From positions 23,719 to 87,718 of the forward strand of contig JAPOUL010000113.1 of NCBI GenBank assembly GCA_026708685.1: a DNA stretch of 64,000 nt, written 5' to 3'. A program made the translations under genes and the position numbers. Positions within the stretch are counted from its first letter, which is position 1. Each line of letters starts with the position of its first letter. Below are positions 27,909 to 36,782 of the stretch, piece after piece. Under the pieces are notes generated by a model. The model ran no database searches, had not been told where the DNA came from, and was given only the letters and a program-made list of their open reading frames with translations. This DNA comes from Bacteroidota bacterium (GTDB lineage Bacteria > Bacteroidota > Rhodothermia > Rhodothermales > Bin80).

Positions 27909-28865
27909 CTACACATCCCATGCAAGTGCAGCCGCACCTTTCACCACACCATAATCAGGCATGTCGGAAACTTCGATCAATACCTCCTCTTCAGGGGGAT
28001 ACCGAAATGTATGTTGATGGACATGTGCACGTACCTGCTCTAAGTAGTAAGATGCTCCAGTAGAAGCACCACCACCGATAATGATGATTTGCGGGGAATA
28101 CATATGCACTACGCTAACCAGAAACCACCCTAACTCTTTTGTCCATGTCGACAGCACATCCAAACACAGTGCATCACCACATTTTGCACCATCAAGAACC
28201 GTTTCATAATCGATACGGCTTGGATCCTGAAAGTAGAGATCATTCAATTGAGAGGGGAGACCTCTGGCTAATCCATCGCGAGCAAGGACCGCCAGAGCGG
28301 AAGCAGAGCACAGGATGTTGGCCGTTCCTCGTGCACGGGTAATACACAAACGATCGCTATTAGACTGTTGAATAATATGGCTCGCTTGTGTGCCAAACTG
28401 AAGATGTGGGTCACGTAAGATCTGACCGTTCAAAAGTACACCTGAGCCAACGCCAGTTCCAAGGGTAATCGAAACCGCCCAGTCATAGTCTCTGGCTTTG
28501 CCATATTTCGTTTCACCAAGAATGGATAATCGTCCATCATTATCAGCAATGACGGGTAGGTCAAGTGCATCAGCCAGATTGCTGACCATTGGGTAGCCCT
28601 CTATGCGAAGTTTTCCTGGCAACAGGACTACCCCTTTGGCGGGATCTACCGCACCTGGGAAGGCGATTCCAATGGATGCAGGAGCGGGGCCAATCCGCGA
28701 TTGGATGGATGAAATTTCCTTGAGGAGGGTGGCTTCAAGTTGTTCCGCGGTTTGATGATAGCCAGATGGACATAGGTGCGTTTCAATCAGAGTGCCGTCA
28801 TCAAGCACAGCACCCATTTTGATGCGGGTTCCACCGACATCTATTCCAATCACATAGTCATTCAT
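27909..28865 (-). CDS. ROK-family sugar kinase
   Basis: A 318-residue ROK kinase starting at MNDYVIGIDVGGTRIKMG (phosphate-binding DxGGT). It also has IGIAFPGAVDP, PVIADNDGRL, the catalytic-region SITLGTGVGSGVLLNG and the adenosine-binding IIIGGGASTG. The usual CxCGxxGC zinc motif is not evident. The start at 28865 overlaps the stop of the upstream SIS-domain gene by eight bases; a start 13 codons earlier is possible but would overlap far more. ROK kinases phosphorylate glucose, GlcNAc, ManNAc or allose; the substrate here is unknown. Coupling to a SIS-domain sugar phosphate protein suggests amino-sugar or cell-wall sugar recycling. Confidence 0.87.
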   Translation of the reverse strand: MNDYVIGIDVGGTRIKMGAVLDDGTLIETHLCPSGYHQTAEQLEATLLKEISSIQSRIGPAPASIGIAFPGAVDPAKGVVLLPGKLRIEGYPMVSNLADALDLPVIADNDGRLSILGETKYGKARDYDWAVSITLGTGVGSGVLLNGQILRDPHLQFGTQASHIIQQSNSDRLCITRARGTANILCSASALAVLARDGLARGLPSQLNDLYFQDPSRIDYETVLDGAKCGDALCLDVLSTWTKELGWFLVSVVHMYSPQIIIIGGGASTGASYYLEQVRAHVHQHTFRYPPEEEVLIEVSDMPDYGVVKGAAALAWDV

Positions 28866-29634
28866 CGGTGAACAGGTGAGCCAAGCTTTTTCTGTACGAG
28901 TCATAGAACAGGTCTAATTGATGCTCAGCTGAAGTGTTACCGATGAATTGGTGACTGGGCAAAAGAACGGGTGGATGACCAAGTGCCAAAAGTTTTTCTG
29001 CCACCGAAACCCTTAACATATTCATCAACATTCCACCAGTGACCGTCGATATCGGTCCAGTGCGCCACTGAAGTCCTTCAAGTTCAAGGATACAGTCACC
29101 AGGGGGACACTGGTTGTCAAGAACGATGTCCGCGATATCAACGAGTTTTTTACCTGATGGATGTGGAGCATCTGTAGCATCACTATGTGCTCTGGAAACC
29201 ACACTAATCACGGGCATATGGCGTTCTTTAACTCCTAAAGCCATTTCTACAATCAGAGGACGAATTCCACTGGTGGAAATGATGATAAATGCGTCATGCG
29301 GACCAAAACGAAAACTCTTTAAAATTTCTTCGGCATACCCATGTACTTTTTCTAAATGGAGTGGTCCACGCAGACCATTTGGTCCAATGATCGCAGAATG
29401 GTTGGAAAGAGCTAATTCTACGAGGGCATAAAAACCAACAAATCCTCCTTGACGAGGTGTCATTTCTTCACACATCATCCGAGAGTGCCCTGCACCAAAA
29501 CAGAAGATCAGCCCCCCTTTAGCAATCCGGTGAGCACATAATTCAGCCGCCCGGTCAATTTCCTCCGATTGCGTTTCTTTCAGCTGTTGCAACCGTTGTA
29601 GTGTCTGGTCAAAGTAACTCAATGCTGCTGACAT
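28858..29634 (-). CDS. SIS-domain sugar-phosphate protein (UPF0309-like)
   Basis: A protein of about 258 residues with a SIS (sugar isomerase) fold: a helical N-terminus, then GGLIFCFGAGHSRMMCEEM, a middle loop ALSNHSAIIGPNGLRG, and DAFIIISTSGIRPLIVEMALG, the Ser/Thr-rich sugar-phosphate-binding loop. It resembles the UPF0309 group, which is related to N-acetylmuramate-6-phosphate etherase and AgaS/GmhA proteins; I do not see enough to name a reaction. It lies between the HU/SPOR gene (ATG 9 bases from that gene's stop) and the ROK kinase (8-base overlap), so the three form one unit. An enzyme for amino-sugar phosphates is the most reasonable inference. Confidence 0.8.
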   Translation of the reverse strand: MSAALSYFDQTLQRLQQLKETQSEEIDRAAELCAHRIAKGGLIFCFGAGHSRMMCEEMTPRQGGFVGFYALVELALSNHSAIIGPNGLRGPLHLEKVHGYAEEILKSFRFGPHDAFIIISTSGIRPLIVEMALGVKERHMPVISVVSRAHSDATDAPHPSGKKLVDIADIVLDNQCPPGDCILELEGLQWRTGPISTVTGGMLMNMLRVSVAEKLLALGHPPVLLPSHQFIGNTSAEHQLDLFYDSYRKSLAHLFTDE

Positions 29635-29643
29635 AAAGACCAA

Positions 29644-30765
29644 TCAGAAATCGAGAATATTCATCACCCAGGAATCGGAGGGGATCTCACTAAGATTTTC
29701 TTTGAGAAAAACCGCTTCCGGAATCGTAGAAACTTGACCAATCGTGACTCGAAAGCGATTATTGGTGCCAATCAGTGTATCTACTGGGATGGCAGGGTAG
29801 ATCGCACGGTATTGTTCAACGACAGTGAGGGCCCGAGAAGACACATTGAATGATGCAATCACTAGGGTGTAGCCACCTAATTGACGATCGAGCGTCGGTA
29901 ATTCTCGACTCGGGGCAGGTACATTAGCAGGAGTTTCAGTAGCAGGTGGATTGGTATCTGATGATGGAGTCTCTGGTGGATCCTCCACAACAGGATCGGT
30001 TTCTGAAGGTTCCTCATCCTGGGAGGCCACAGCCTCACTGGAAGGGGAGATCTCGGATGATGCTTCATCCTGAGATGGCTCTGCCTCTGTATCAAAAAAT
30101 TGGCCCAGATTGGAGAAAAATTCTTCGGTTTCGGTAGGGGGAGCCTCCGTCGTGTCTATATCTGACGGTCCAGCATTCTCAATCGCCTGATTAGTAAACT
30201 CAGTGATTCTTGGAATGAGAAAATAACTTGCAATGATGAGAACGAGTACAGTGGGAATGGCAATCAGGGGCCATGCGGTTCGTTTTCTGGCAGGAGACGG
30301 TCTTTTTGAAGGTGATGAAGCGGGTGGTGGATCTTTAATTTCTACTGGAGTGATCTCCAATGAATGTCCAAAAATGAATTTGATCAGATCCGTGTCGGCA
30401 GAAAAGGAAAACCCATCATGTGACTTGGAGAATGTTCCCAGTCCATCAATGGCTACGGGCATCTGACCAATCAACTCTTTGGTCAAAACAGAAATGACTG
30501 CCTCTGATTGCTCAGGTGAGACTCCAAGATCTGAAGCAAATTCAGCGACGAAAGACTCATCCACACTCTCAGAGACATCACTTTCCAGAAGTATATTTCT
30601 ATTGGGGGGATGAATGCTAAACTTGTCGGGCCCCAATGACTCAGACCTGCTCGGCACTGAAACGACAGTCAGTGTGCCAATTCCTGGAAGAGAAACGCGA
30701 AGATCCTTTTTTAGAATCTTACGAACAGTTGCAACAAAATCCTTAAAAACTCTTTTACTTTCCAC
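29644..30765 (-). CDS. HU-like/SPOR-domain membrane protein
   Basis: A 373-residue protein of the composite type common in Bacteroidota. Residues 1-140 form two HU/IHF-like units (SLPGIGTLTVVS, later VAIDGLGTFSKSHDGF). A single transmembrane helix lies at about 164-184 (WPLIAIPTVLVLIIASYFLI). About 100 residues rich in Glu, Pro and Ser follow, with repeated SQDE/PSE phrases, and a C-terminal SPOR domain (YTLVIASFNVSSRALTVVEQ to the end) closes the protein. SPOR domains bind glycan strands lacking stem peptides at division sites. The HU-like part suggests contact with DNA or protein in the cytoplasm, so the protein may link cell wall and nucleoid. It is first in an operon with the SIS and ROK genes, which fits a cell-wall sugar theme. 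Confidence 0.88.
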   Translation of the reverse strand: MESKRVFKDFVATVRKILKKDLRVSLPGIGTLTVVSVPSRSESLGPDKFSIHPPNRNILLESDVSESVDESFVAEFASDLGVSPEQSEAVISVLTKELIGQMPVAIDGLGTFSKSHDGFSFSADTDLIKFIFGHSLEITPVEIKDPPPASSPSKRPSPARKRTAWPLIAIPTVLVLIIASYFLIPRITEFTNQAIENAGPSDIDTTEAPPTETEEFFSNLGQFFDTEAEPSQDEASSEISPSSEAVASQDEEPSETDPVVEDPPETPSSDTNPPATETPANVPAPSRELPTLDRQLGGYTLVIASFNVSSRALTVVEQYRAIYPAIPVDTLIGTNNRFRVTIGQVSTIPEAVFLKENLSEIPSDSWVMNILDF

Positions 30766-31371
30766 CTGTCAAGTCAATTAAAATGGGGTTGATGAAAAAC
30801 ACAAACCAGTATTGAGCAAAGATATTTAAGCTGGCAAGAGGTTAACGATCCATTGAAACGATGGTTCATTCTGGTGAAGGATGTCCATGACGATCAAAGG
30901 TAATCAAATCACTGCAGATCCTATCCATCACGACTCACCAAGCACCAGATCAAAGATGATGTGCCATTGATGATTGTTTGTTCCATCCATAACGAAGTGA
31001 TGGGGGGGTATACAAAGTTTGTCAAGATACCGCCAATCATACAGCATCAATTATATCCATGAACCTTTTGCCTACCCTCAAGAGCAACTCCAGAACATCA
31101 ATGAAGAGAAATCAGGACCTGATTTCGACGAAAACATGGAGATTTGCAGATGCCTCAGTCTCTTTGTAATCACACACTTAAGAAGATTCGGTCAAGATGC
31201 ATTGATTGGGAAATCATTCTGTTCAATGACGGAATTCTATCGGATTGATCAACAATGCAAGAAAAATGTTCAATGCTGTTCATCAATCAAATATACGTTT
31301 TATGCATTCGGGTTCTGGGAAGAATCTAGTGTTGCACTTTGCACATCATCTCATTTTTAATTTTTCATCGT
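30766..31371. other. Intergenic region with divergent promoters expected
   Basis: About 600 bases between the HU/SPOR gene (minus) and the PfkB-type kinase gene (plus). A plus-strand open frame at 31019-31360 has no start ATG and no protein-like composition, so I reject it. No RNA gene or mobile element was seen. Confidence 0.4.
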
Positions 31372-32301
31372 ATGAGCATTCTCATTGCAGGAACCCTTGC
31401 ATTGGATACCATTGAAACCCCTACAGACAAAGCCGAGCGAATTTTGGGAGGCAGTGCAACGTATATCGCACTTGGTGCCCGCCCATTGGTAGCATCAATT
31501 GGACTAGTTGCAGTTATAGGCAGAGACTTTCCTGATGAGTATCGCCAGATCCTAAAATCCATCAATGTAGATCTCAGCGGTGTACAGCATGTCAAAGACC
31601 AGGACTCGTTTGCATGGGGCTGTCAATACAGAGATAATCTAAATACCAGAGAGACCACCTTTACGCATCTGAATGCACTGGAACACTTTCAACCCATCGT
31701 ACCAGAGCATTTTTCTCAGTGTAAAGTCCTTTGTTTGGGTAATTTAGCACCTCATATTCAAAGTGATACTTTAAGTCAGGTGAGTGATGCATCATTTGTA
31801 GCATGTGACACGATGAATTATTGGATTCGCGAAACGCCTGCGGATTTGAGACGCGTACTTCGAGAAGTGGATTGCCTCGTCATTAATGATGAAGAAGCCA
31901 TCCAGATGACCGATCAAACAAATCTGTTTGCAGCTGCTCATCAGGTCTTAAGGATGGGGCCAAAATCCCTGGTGATCAAGAAGGGGGAGCATGGTGCAAT
32001 GTTGTTTGTAGAAGATCACATCTTTATTGTCCCCGGATTCCCTTTGAAAGATGTTCAAGATCCAACGGGTGCTGGAGATGCCTTTCTTGGTGCTATGGCT
32101 GGTAGCCTGTGTAATGAAACCCACATAGGATTGGATGCACTCAAGAGATCGGTCGTGTATGGGGGGACGGTGGCCTCGTTCTGTGTAGAAGCCATAGGAC
32201 ATGATCAACTCATGGATCTATCCCCATTCACCATTGAACAGCGTGCAGCACAGTTTGGCGGTGTTACTGAGTGGCCTTCACTGCAACGCCAAACAGAGTG
32301 A
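31372..32301 (+). CDS. PfkB-family carbohydrate kinase
   Basis: A ribokinase-fold kinase of 309 residues. It begins MSILIAGTLALDTIETP, then GGSATYIALGARPLV (substrate-side glycine motif) and SIGLVAVIGRDFP. It ends with the ATP-site motif DPTGAGDAFLGAMAG, whose aspartate is the catalytic base. ATG at 31372 was preferred to an upstream TTG. Substrates of this group range from ribose and fructose to nucleosides. The protein resembles a Bacteroidota PfkB protein often annotated only as sugar kinase, so I do not assign a substrate. The next gene, folB, begins about 100 bases downstream on the same strand. Confidence 0.87.
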   Translation: MSILIAGTLALDTIETPTDKAERILGGSATYIALGARPLVASIGLVAVIGRDFPDEYRQILKSINVDLSGVQHVKDQDSFAWGCQYRDNLNTRETTFTHLNALEHFQPIVPEHFSQCKVLCLGNLAPHIQSDTLSQVSDASFVACDTMNYWIRETPADLRRVLREVDCLVINDEEAIQMTDQTNLFAAAHQVLRMGPKSLVIKKGEHGAMLFVEDHIFIVPGFPLKDVQDPTGAGDAFLGAMAGSLCNETHIGLDALKRSVVYGGTVASFCVEAIGHDQLMDLSPFTIEQRAAQFGGVTEWPSLQRQTE

Positions 32302-32406
32302 TCTCTCACTGCTCACACTATGGTTTTAGCAAGAATGCCAGATGCTTTGTGAAATGAATCTTTCAAAATCATCAATGACGAGTTCAATCATGCTGATGGG
32401 GCAAGA

Positions 32407-32772
32407 ATGCACCTGATTCGGCTTGTCAATGCCACCTTTTTCGCCCATCATGGGTGTACTCCCCAAGAACAGCATGTCGGTGGGCGTTATGAAGTGGATG
32501 TTGAGGTCAAGTTTGATTTTGAAGCAGCAGCTCGCACAGATGATCTTCATCTCACGGTGTGCTATGAAGACATTTATGCTATTGTCAATACGATCGTTCA
32601 GGACCATCAATTTGATTTGATTGAACGGATGGCGTATCTTATAGCCGAACAGGTTTGTGAATTATCTGACAAGATTGATTACGCTGAAGTGGTTGTTAGA
32701 AAGTGTAATCCACCGATCAGGGGAACTGCTGACTATGCAGAAGTTGTGTACAGAAGTGTCACTCAAAGTTGA
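32407..32772 (+). CDS. folB: Dihydroneopterin aldolase
   Basis: A 121-residue FolB-type enzyme of folate biosynthesis, cleaving 7,8-dihydroneopterin to 6-hydroxymethyl-dihydropterin and glycolaldehyde. The N-terminal HLIRLVNATFFAHHGCTPQEQ carries the conserved glycine and glutamate positions, YEVDVEVKFDF is the core strand, VCYEDIYAIV holds the tyrosine and glutamate of the pterin pocket, and DLIERMAYLIAE is the conserved helix. Length is as expected for the octameric enzyme. Its 3' end overlaps the convergent maf gene by 14 bases. No other folate gene is in the window. Confidence 0.9.
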   Translation: MHLIRLVNATFFAHHGCTPQEQHVGGRYEVDVEVKFDFEAAARTDDLHLTVCYEDIYAIVNTIVQDHQFDLIERMAYLIAEQVCELSDKIDYAEVVVRKCNPPIRGTADYAEVVYRSVTQS

Positions 32773-33355
32773 CAAGATCGTCATAATTCTGCTTCAACAG
32801 TACATACAATCTGTGAAGCGGCAACCCCACAACGGTATAATAATCTCCGTTGATGCGTTCAACAAATAAAGCCCCACTGTCATCTTGAATTCCATAGGCA
32901 CCTGCCTTATCCATAGGTAGCCGGGTTTTTATATATCTTGATATTTCGTCATGACTCAGTTTCCCGAACGTCACCTCCGTTGCTTCAACTGCTGTAACGG
33001 ATCTATGTGAACAGTGATGTATCAATGCGATTCCAGTGTAGACGGTGTGGGTTGTACCACTCAACTGCTGAAGCATCCTCTCTGCCTCATCTTCGTCTTT
33101 TGGCTTATTGAAAATCTCTCCCTTACAGACGACAAGAGTGTCAGCACCAAGAACCAGTGCATCAGGCTTTTGGGTTGCAATGGTTGTAGCTTTTTGAAGA
33201 GCCAGATACTCAGCCAACTTTTGGGGTGTAGAATGATCATCGGGTGTCTCGTCAATGTTTGCGGGGATGGCCATAAAAGGCATGCCTACCTGCTCAAGGA
33301 GTTTGCGCCTTCGCGGAGACTGAGATGCGAGAATAAAAAGGGTATTGATCTTCAT
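32759..33355 (-). CDS. maf: Maf-like nucleoside triphosphate pyrophosphatase
   Basis: A 198-residue Maf family protein: ILASQSPRRRKLLEQVG at the start, ETPDDHSTPQKLAEYLA, then ALVLGADTLVVCKGEIFNKP with the catalytic aspartate, LSGTTHTVYTGIALI, and MDKAGAYGIQDDSGALFVERINGDYYTVVGLP at the end. Maf proteins hydrolyse non-canonical or modified nucleoside triphosphates such as dTTP/UTP-type or 7-methyl-GTP to prevent misincorporation, and have been linked to division control. The exact subtype is not assigned. ATG at 33355 (MKINTLF) gives the standard N-terminus. It overlaps folB tail to tail and is divergent from the ParA gene with about 53 bases between starts. Confidence 0.92.
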   Translation of the reverse strand: MKINTLFILASQSPRRRKLLEQVGMPFMAIPANIDETPDDHSTPQKLAEYLALQKATTIATQKPDALVLGADTLVVCKGEIFNKPKDEDEAERMLQQLSGTTHTVYTGIALIHHCSHRSVTAVEATEVTFGKLSHDEISRYIKTRLPMDKAGAYGIQDDSGALFVERINGDYYTVVGLPLHRLYVLLKQNYDDLVNFE

Positions 33356-33408
33356 GAACAAGAAATTTGAAACACAAATTTTTCAACAGTCCATCACTGG
33401 AAAGTCAC

Positions 33409-34179
33409 ATGCGAGTCATTACAGTTTGTAATCACAAAGGTGGTACGGGAAAAACGACCACATCTATGCATCTTGCTGCCGCCCTGAATCTGGTAGGATA
33501 CAAAACCCTGGTAATTGATTTGGATCCCCAGGCCTATCTGACCTGCATGATGGATGTTGATATGTCCACCATTGTACACTCATCTCTGAATTTGTTTGAA
33601 CCAGACTCCCATCTTTCTGATCTTGAAATCCTTCATTTGCCATCGTTTGACTTATTGCCATGTACGGATGGACTGATTCAAAAATCTCAAAAACTGACCC
33701 ATGTGACGGACATGTTTTTGCTGAAAGAATCGATTCAGGGTCTAATTGGATATGATGCAGTGATTCTGGACACCGCCGCTGCCATTACTGTGTATGTGTT
33801 AAATGCGTTGGTTGCCACAGATATCTTGATGATTCCTGTTACGCCAGAACTCCAGTCCGTACATGGTGCATCACAAACATGGGATACGGCTAAAGAGATT
33901 CGTGAAAAATGGAACCCTGGACTTAAGATTGCTATGTTTCTTCTGACCAATGTACATGGTCGAAAAAAAGTTCATCGCCAGTATAGCAAGTACATGCGCA
34001 AAAAGTATGGACACCTTGTCATGGATAGTGTCATCCGTACGTGTTCTTCCTTGGCAGTTGCCTGCAAAGATGGACGCACCGTCTATGAAACCCAGATTCT
34101 TTCACGCGGAGCGAGGGATTATGCTTCGGTGGCGGATGAGTTAATCAGACATGTGCTTCCACCCATTACTCGCCGTTAA
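33409..34179 (+). CDS. ParA-family ATPase (orphan)
   Basis: A ParA/MinD-type deviant Walker ATPase of 256 residues. MRVITVCNHKGGTGKTTTS carries the KGGTGKT deviant Walker A motif. LVIDLDPQAYLTCMM is the Walker A' region, and DAVILDTAAAITVYVLNALVATD is the Walker B region followed by the helix. No parB or centromere-like repeats are next to it, so it is not obviously part of the chromosome partition pair. It could position a protein complex, as with McdA- or ParC-like ATPases. The ATG at 33409 is chosen because it starts exactly at the conserved strand. A penicillin-acylase-type gene follows after 13 bases. Confidence 0.88.
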   Translation: MRVITVCNHKGGTGKTTTSMHLAAALNLVGYKTLVIDLDPQAYLTCMMDVDMSTIVHSSLNLFEPDSHLSDLEILHLPSFDLLPCTDGLIQKSQKLTHVTDMFLLKESIQGLIGYDAVILDTAAAITVYVLNALVATDILMIPVTPELQSVHGASQTWDTAKEIREKWNPGLKIAMFLLTNVHGRKKVHRQYSKYMRKKYGHLVMDSVIRTCSSLAVACKDGRTVYETQILSRGARDYASVADELIRHVLPPITRR

Positions 34180-34192
34180 TATCTGATCATTC

Positions 34193-36601
34193 ATGTTTAA
34201 GTTTATCTTTCAATTCATTTGGGCTCCTCTCCTTTTGTGGGTATTGCATATGGGGCCGGGTGGAATTGCCCCCATAGGAAATCTCATTGATCCTCTGCGA
34301 GGGTTGTATCATAATGCACGTATTGCAGAGCATACAGTCTCAGACGCTTCCAATCTAGATGTTTTGGACGATTCAGTGACGATTGAACGAGATGAGCGGG
34401 GAGTGCCTCATATTTTTGCTTCCAGCGACCGCGATGCGGTCATTGCATTAGGATATGTATCTGCTCAGGATCGTCTCTTTCAGATGGACTTCATTAGCCG
34501 TGTTGCTGCTGGAAGACTCTCAGAAATTTTTGGACCAACATCCATTGCGTCGGATCAATTTCTACGGTCAACTGGAATGCGATGGGCATCCTATCAGATT
34601 ATTGAAGCACTTGCTGAGGAAGAGAGTCTGGACTATGATATCATGAGCTGGTTTGCTGATGGGGCCAATGCGTACATTCACGATCTCTCGTATGCAGAGT
34701 GGCCGATTGAATTCAAGTTGTTTGATTATGCTCCTGAACCTCGTGAGCCCATTCATACTGTACTGATGGTTCAGTATTTTAACTATGATCTTGGATGGGG
34801 GACCGATGATCCTGCTTACAGCCTTGCCTATGATCGCTTAGGTGCAGAGGATTACTTACAGCTCTACCCAAGAGAAGCCTCACGCTTTGTTCCTATCATT
34901 CCTGATCCCAAGCCAATCGATCCGATGGTGCATTCGGATTCTGCCCATGTTTTAGTGGCCTCCTCGGGTGCAATGAAGATGCTCACGCATATGCATGAAA
35001 CGCTACGCGATCATGGAATTGAAGGGTACTGGCCATCAAAAGGATCCAACAACTGGGGCGTTTCTGGAAGCAAATCAACGACAGGGTCAGTCATCATAGC
35101 TGGTGACATGCATCTTGGACTCACTTTACCATCGATTTGGTATGAGGTACACATGGTGACTCCCAAGATGAATACCTATGGAGTCCTTGCACCGGGTACG
35201 CCCATCCCCATTGAAGCCTATAATGATTATGTTGGCTGGGCGTTTACGAATTCACATATTGACGTGATTGATTTTTATCACCTGCAGCTCAGCGAGGATC
35301 AGCACAGCTATCAGTATGATGGGCAATGGCTTCCACTGCAATGGTTGCCCGATACGATTGGAGTCAAGGGACAGGATGCGTTTGTGGATACCCTGAGGAT
35401 AAGTCACATGGGCCCTGTTGTTCAGGATTCTGCACACGCAGTCGCTATTCAATGGGTTGCACATCAGAAGAATTACATGATGTCTGCACTGTGGAATATG
35501 AATCATGCCCATAGTGCTGCCGAGCTTGATAGTGCACTGATGAACTGGCATGCCCCCTCACAGAATATTCTCTTTGGAGATGTCTACGGAAACTTAGGAA
35601 TCAGGGTAGCCGGTACAGTTCCCATACGTGCCTCTGGAGAGGGGATAGGACTGCTGGATGGTACGACCAGTAGCAGTGCATGGATAGGAACCATTCCGTT
35701 TGAGCATTTACCTCATTCCATTAATCCAGATCAAGGATATTTGGCTTCCACGAACCAGCCTGCATTCTCTACCCCTTATCCGTATTATCTCAACCAGCAC
35801 TGGGAGCCCGCCTACAGATCACTGAGAATCAATGAACTCCTTTCCGAGAAAGAGCAGCATAGTTTTGACGATATAATGCGTTATCAGAGTGATGTGTATG
35901 TTGGACAGTACGATGCGTTTGTACCCTATCTGCAGTCCGTTACTCCGCATACCCCAGGGGGAGAACACGTCAAACAGGTATTGACCAATTGGGATGGTTA
36001 TGCAACCGTTGAGTCCAAGGGGACGCTTGCTCTTTATGAGTATCTGAGAGCATTGAAACGCCTTACATGGGACGAACCACTCTTCAATGGCATTCCCCTC
36101 CCCAATGAGGTTGAGTTATCGATATTTCTAGAGCAGGGATCAAAATGGTTTGATCAATACGACACTCCTGAAGTGGAAGATGCCCACATGATCATGGCAC
36201 TCGCACTGGATGAAACTGCGCAGGTCCTTCAGAATCAGTATGGAGATGACTGGACATGGGGACGACATCATAAGGTGCTTTTTCGACATTTAACACAAAC
36301 TAATGCCTTGGATATTCTGTGGAGAGGACCCTATAGTTACCCCGGCTTTAATCAGACGTTAGGGCCGGCAAGTGGCATGACGGTCACCTCCAGTGCGAGT
36401 TGGAGAGTTGGTGTTGATTTTAGTCAACAGCCACCCGTAGGGACAGGGATATATGCAGGTGGACAAAGCGGTAGTCCCCTGAGTGAGTATTACGACCTGC
36501 AGGTACTTGATTACGTGAATTACCAGACCTATCCTCTTCACAAACCGCGTGAACCCGGAGAGTTAGACTCTACGCTCTCAACGCTCACATTACACAAGTA
36601 A
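34193..36601 (+). CDS. Penicillin-acylase-type N-terminal nucleophile hydrolase
   Basis: An 802-residue exported Ntn hydrolase. An N-terminal hydrophobic segment (FKFIFQFIWAPLLLWVLHMG) should direct it across or into the inner membrane. The alpha-chain has VTIERDERGVPHIFASSDRDAVIALGYV and SAQDRLFQMD. The autocatalytic cleavage site lies in KGSNNWGVSG, making Ser285 the likely new N-terminal nucleophile of the beta-chain. PAGTPIPIEAYN-like and WAFTNSHIDVIDFY segments follow. Family members cleave amide bonds in penicillins, acyl-homoserine lactones or other acyl amides. Which substrate applies here cannot be told, so quorum quenching or acyl-peptide turnover are both open. It follows parA by 13 bases. 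Confidence 0.9.
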   Translation: MFKFIFQFIWAPLLLWVLHMGPGGIAPIGNLIDPLRGLYHNARIAEHTVSDASNLDVLDDSVTIERDERGVPHIFASSDRDAVIALGYVSAQDRLFQMDFISRVAAGRLSEIFGPTSIASDQFLRSTGMRWASYQIIEALAEEESLDYDIMSWFADGANAYIHDLSYAEWPIEFKLFDYAPEPREPIHTVLMVQYFNYDLGWGTDDPAYSLAYDRLGAEDYLQLYPREASRFVPIIPDPKPIDPMVHSDSAHVLVASSGAMKMLTHMHETLRDHGIEGYWPSKGSNNWGVSGSKSTTGSVIIAGDMHLGLTLPSIWYEVHMVTPKMNTYGVLAPGTPIPIEAYNDYVGWAFTNSHIDVIDFYHLQLSEDQHSYQYDGQWLPLQWLPDTIGVKGQDAFVDTLRISHMGPVVQDSAHAVAIQWVAHQKNYMMSALWNMNHAHSAAELDSALMNWHAPSQNILFGDVYGNLGIRVAGTVPIRASGEGIGLLDGTTSSSAWIGTIPFEHLPHSINPDQGYLASTNQPAFSTPYPYYLNQHWEPAYRSLRINELLSEKEQHSFDDIMRYQSDVYVGQYDAFVPYLQSVTPHTPGGEHVKQVLTNWDGYATVESKGTLALYEYLRALKRLTWDEPLFNGIPLPNEVELSIFLEQGSKWFDQYDTPEVEDAHMIMALALDETAQVLQNQYGDDWTWGRHHKVLFRHLTQTNALDILWRGPYSYPGFNQTLGPASGMTVTSSASWRVGVDFSQQPPVGTGIYAGGQSGSPLSEYYDLQVLDYVNYQTYPLHKPREPGELDSTLSTLTLHK

Positions 36602-36782
36602 AATGGATCCCATTCACCAATTATAGTGTCATTATGCTGTTATGGTGCGTCTATATAGGTATCAACGGTCTTCATCAGTAGGTATGAAATGCACTGACCA
36701 TCGGTCCAGACAGCTCCATAGCCCTGTCAATCGGGTAATGGATGTGATTGATCTTCCGAGAACTTTGATATAGTGGTTCGTC

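Noticed and set aside
31019..31360. 113-codon plus-strand frame before the PfkB kinase
   Set aside because: It starts with TTG, overlaps the PfkB gene's own upstream region, has cysteine-rich, unprotein-like composition and no domain.
33409..34179. Plasmid or chromosome partition locus
   Set aside because: A ParA-type ATPase is present, but no parB and no centromere-like iterons were seen near it.
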